DNA of 11,077 nucleotides from JAAZMX01 sp035388025 (lineage in GTDB: Bacteria; Patescibacteriota; Patescibacteriia; UBA2196; GWA2-42-15): positions 1 to 11,077 of the forward strand of contig DAOOPA010000029.1 of the NCBI GenBank assembly GCA_035388025.1, read 5' to 3'. The notes beneath the pieces were generated by a model, which was not told the origin of the DNA, made no database searches, and worked only from the letters and a program-made list of their open reading frames with translations. A program made the position numbers and the translations under genes. Shown in pieces: positions 8,639 to 11,077 of this stretch. Position 1 is the first letter of the stretch. Every line of letters starts with the position of its first letter.

Positions 8639-11077
8639 TTATTCTGTTAGTACTTCGGCTGGTGTTTCCGCCGTTGATTCCTCAATCGGAGTCTCAACTG
8701 CTGGTTCCTCGGCAATCGGATCTTCAGCCACAGGTTCTCCAACAACCAGCTCTTCAATCATCGGCTCAGTGACGGTGGGTTCTTCCACGACCGGATCTTC
8801 CACTGTTGGCTCTTCAATCGTTGTTTCTTCGGTCGTGGTGCTCTCCCCAGCCACGACGCCAGCGTCCAGATTATCTTCGTCGGTTGGCGCGGATTCAAAA
8901 CTGCCAATCGGCTGATCGATAACTATGGGATTATCTATTGTTAATTGTTCATTGTTAATTGATAATTGTAGATCCTGGTTGGTGCCATCCGAGATAAACA
9001 GTTTGGCTTCGGGCGAGGCAAAAGCGTGCCAGTTGAAAGTCAGATCTTGATCGAGCGACTCGGAAATTTTAATCATAAAGCCGGTACTGCTGGCGTTGAT
9101 AACGGAATAGCGAATATTGTGGGTCAATATTTCTTCACCATAAGCGCTGATCGTGACAATGGGGAGATATTCATATTCTTTCTCAAAGACAATCTCTACC
9201 GTCGTTGTCCCGGCCAATATCTTGGCTTGGCCGACTGAATCAGTATTAAAGTAACTATGACCCGCTACCACCAAATCATAATTGACCGTCAAAGGATGAT
9301 TTAAAACTACAATATCTTGGATTGGAGTATTGGGGATTTCAATACTGGCATTCTGCAAAACCCCGCCAGTTTCTACCACGCCCAGTCTGGTGTTAAGCTC
9401 CAGAATATATAAAGATAATTCCTCAATTTTTTCCAGGTTCAACCGATTGGATTCAAATAGAGAGATTGGCCCACCATTAAAGGACACCCCTGGCAGGTGG
9501 CTGTTGTCCCGCACATATTGTTCTAAATCAGAGAGGGCCAACAGTTCATAGTCTTCAGGAATGACTTCATTGTAGGGATTACCAAAATATTGGGCAAAGA
9601 CATAGTCTGGGTTGACATAGGCTGTGCCTGATTTGTAGATATCGCCGGTAACGAGTACATCTCCATCAACTGCGAGCTTCATACCTTCCCAGGGGGTGGT
9701 GGTACCAATACCCAGCTGACCAGTGGCGGTAATCCTCATTTTTTCGGACCAGCCACCCCCATCATCGCTGTCAGCGGTGGCAAACCTTAAGGGTGAGTTA
9801 TTATCCCAGATGACAAATTCCCCGTCACCATCATCTACGCCCAGGGTGACAAATTTACTGGTTGAGCTTTTGACTACGATGGCTGGATTGGAGGTGGTAT
9901 CAGTAACCACCAAAGCTTCACTTGGAGTGGTGGTGCCTATCCCTACATTCCCATTACTCGCCACATACAAACTTGGAGTAGTAAATCCAGTAGAAGACGC
10001 CACCATAAATTTAGGAGCGGTATAACTGTCATTAACAACTGTCAATGCAGAATATGGAGTAGTCGTCCCTATCCCGACGTTGCCGCCGCCGGTCACGACA
10101 AACCGGGTATCGCCGCCCGCCGCGGCAGTGATCAGGTCGCCGGTAAAACCGGCCGCGGGATTGATTTGCAGGGCGGTTTCCGTGACGCCCAGATTCTGGC
10201 CCAGCGACAATGATTTATTCAAAGTCCCGCTGTTTCCGAAGATGGAAGACGCCGCCAGGTTGGAGAACATCGCCTTGTAATCGCCCAAGCCGGAATAACC
10301 TCCTTCGCGCGCCTCCATGGTGTAATAAATATTCTCTTGATAATCAGTGTGGCCGTAGTTGCCATAGACAATGCGCGCCAGATCATCGGTACCAATTTTT
10401 AAACTAACCTCGCTATAATACGGAGAAACATTATCCGCCAGGGTTTGATAGAAAACCTGGCCGCACGCCGCATCCTCGCAAATCGCCAGCCGCGTCTGAT
10501 AAAATGTGCCATACGCGACCTTGGGAATATTGCCGGCCGACAAACCCAGCGAAAGCGATCCAATATCACCCAGCGCGTCCGGAACCGCGGGCACCACGAT
10601 GGCAATGGCCGGAGCAGAACAAGCATCATCGGAACAAGTGGCAAGCTTGATCGAATAAGCGCCATTGCCGTCGTCATAGACAAAAGCGATCCGCGGAAAA
10701 CCATCGCTGCCCAAAATCAGGGAAGAATATAGATGGTCCGTTCCGACCGTGGTAATGTTTTTTGCCGAACAGTCGGCGTTGGTGCACTGGGCGAATTTGA
10801 GGTTATAGTTGGTGGCGTCATAATACGCGACACGGGCAAAGCCGTCGGTGCCCAGAGCCAGGGAAGGATAATATCCCACATTGCCGGTTGCGTCCACGGT
10901 GGTAATATTTTTCGTTGAACAGTCGGCGTTGGTGCACTGGGCGAATTTGAGGTTATTGTTGGTGGCGTCATAATACGCGACACGGGCAAAGCCGTCGGTG
11001 CCCAGAGCCAGGGAAGGATAATATCCCACATTGCCGGTTGCGTCCACGGTGGTAATATTTTTCGTTGAACAGTCGGC
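8639..11077 (-). CDS. Giant repetitive surface protein with tail-fibre-like domains (5' end outside window)
   Basis: About 812 C-terminal residues are visible; the frame is open to the right edge, so the true start is outside (the GTG at 11047 is inside a repeat). Domains, N to C: 50-residue tandem repeats (LALGTDGFARVAYYDATN..LKFAQC; 10746-11077) continuing as degenerate repeats to about 10330, possibly beta-propeller-like. Then three GIGTTTP motifs (near 10055-10081, 9923-9949, 9692-9718), typical of tail-fibre-like adhesins. Then 9380-9610 with NPDYVFAQYF, LSDLEQYVRDNSHLPGVSF and KIEELSLYILELNTRL, matching the C-terminal coiled-coil region of Bacteroidetes 'tail fiber domain' (S74 chaperone-like) proteins. 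A beta-sandwich-like domain (about 8990-9310, VEIVFEKEYEYLPIVTISA) follows, then a Pro/Glu/Thr-rich acidic tail (about 8642-8860). There is no C-terminal membrane anchor or LPXTG. It is probably a cell-surface adhesin. No self-cleavage motif is visible, and function is inferred. Confidence 0.82.
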   Translation of the reverse strand, partial: ADCSTKNITTVDATGNVGYYPSLALGTDGFARVAYYDATNNNLKFAQCTNADCSTKNITTVDATGNVGYYPSLALGTDGFARVAYYDATNYNLKFAQCTNADCSAKNITTVGTDHLYSSLILGSDGFPRIAFVYDDGNGAYSIKLATCSDDACSAPAIAIVVPAVPDALGDIGSLSLGLSAGNIPKVAYGTFYQTRLAICEDAACGQVFYQTLADNVSPYYSEVSLKIGTDDLARIVYGNYGHTDYQENIYYTMEAREGGYSGLGDYKAMFSNLAASSIFGNSGTLNKSLSLGQNLGVTETALQINPAAGFTGDLITAAAGGDTRFVVTGGGNVGIGTTTPYSALTVVNDSYTAPKFMVASSTGFTTPSLYVASNGNVGIGTTTPSEALVVTDTTSNPAIVVKSSTSKFVTLGVDDGDGEFVIWDNNSPLRFATADSDDGGGWSEKMRITATGQLGIGTTTPWEGMKLAVDGDVLVTGDIYKSGTAYVNPDYVFAQYFGNPYNEVIPEDYELLALSDLEQYVRDNSHLPGVSFNGGPISLFESNRLNLEKIEELSLYILELNTRLGVVETGGVLQNASIEIPNTPIQDIVVLNHPLTVNYDLVVAGHSYFNTDSVGQAKILAGTTTVEIVFEKEYEYLPIVTISAYGEEILTHNIRYSVINASSTGFMIKISESLDQDLTFNWHAFASPEAKLFISDGTNQDLQLSINNEQLTIDNPIVIDQPIGSFESAPTDEDNLDAGVVAGESTTTEETTIEEPTVEDPVVEEPTVTEPMIEELVVGEPVAEDPIAEEPAVETPIEESTAETPAEVLTE
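8930..8968 (-). repeat. AT-rich repeat translated in frame inside the surface protein
   Basis: The AT-rich block (ATTGTTAATTG...ATTGTTAATTGATAATTG on the plus strand) encodes QLSINNEQLTIDN between the beta-sandwich-like domain and the acidic tail. It looks like the low-complexity intergenic repeats of this genome, not like the surrounding GC-richer coding DNA. The word ATTGTTAATTG occurs twice, 13 nt apart. Confidence 0.65.
10771..11077 (-). repeat. 150-bp near-identical tandem repeats
   Basis: Units 10771-10920 and 10921-11070 differ, as far as I can read, only at 10807/10957 (A versus T, giving Tyr or Asn in ATN[Y/N]NLKF). A third unit begins at 11071 and runs off the window. The period is 150 bp, i.e. 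50 residues. Confidence 0.9.

Noticed and set aside
10399..11031. Minus-strand frames shifted against the surface protein
   Set aside because: Repetitive shadow translations (LPWLWAPTALPVSRIM) of the 150-bp repeats in another frame.

Overview
The window looks like a chromosomal fragment from a Candidate Phyla Radiation (Patescibacteria) bacterium, probably a Parcubacteria-like lineage. This is inferred from several signs: an enlarged NDK, short AT-rich dispersed repeats in nearly every intergenic space, a palindromic element read in frame as LPVRQAG inside trmD, core genes mostly lacking Shine-Dalgarno sites, and a very large repetitive surface protein with GIGTTTP motifs. The exact lineage cannot be fixed from this sequence. 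A 100-base run of N (4001-4100) shows that it is a scaffolded draft assembly.

Layout. 147-1361 (+) encodes a membrane-anchored HtrA-like protein with a PDZ domain in which all three catalytic positions appear replaced. 1490-1879 (+) encodes a four-helix-bundle (S23/IVP-type) protein, bounded by inverted arrays of a 7-nt motif (NTAAATC). 1880-2303 is non-coding, with a terminator, a promoter-like site, another heptamer array and a long hairpin. 2304-3503 and 3558-4847 (+) form a two-gene unit: a secreted OmpA-like protein with a barrel-like C-terminus, and a lipoprotein with BACON and PKD domains. These two genes have strong Shine-Dalgarno sites and look typical of diderm bacteria, unlike their surroundings. 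4801-5211 holds compound palindromic repeats and a bidirectional terminator.

Three housekeeping genes follow on the minus strand, read right to left: khpA (KH RNA-binding protein, 7296-6976), trmD (tRNA m1G37 methyltransferase, 6781-6071) and ndk (nucleoside diphosphate kinase, 5832-5212). Long AT-rich inverted repeats lie between them. khpA and ndk each have a plausible sigma-70-type promoter. Divergent from khpA, 7550-8014 (+) encodes a compact beta-carbonic-anhydrase-like protein with a near-consensus promoter and a clear terminator. 8127-8525 (+) encodes an NTF2-like (DUF4440/CaMKII-association-domain type) protein, also with its own promoter and terminator. From the right edge back to 8639 (-) runs the C-terminal part of a giant surface protein, with 150-bp tandem repeats, GIGTTTP tail-fibre-like repeats, a tail-fibre chaperone-like segment, a beta-sandwich-like domain and an acidic Pro/Glu/Thr tail.

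How the genes relate: khpA and trmD are a remnant of the widespread rpsP-khpA-rimM-trmD translation cluster, without rpsP or rimM here. The other genes look like independent single-gene units separated by terminators and repeats. The points most worth attention are the dead HtrA-like protein, the diderm-like insert, the repeat elements translated in frame inside trmD and the surface protein, and the many hairpin or repeat elements bordering genes.
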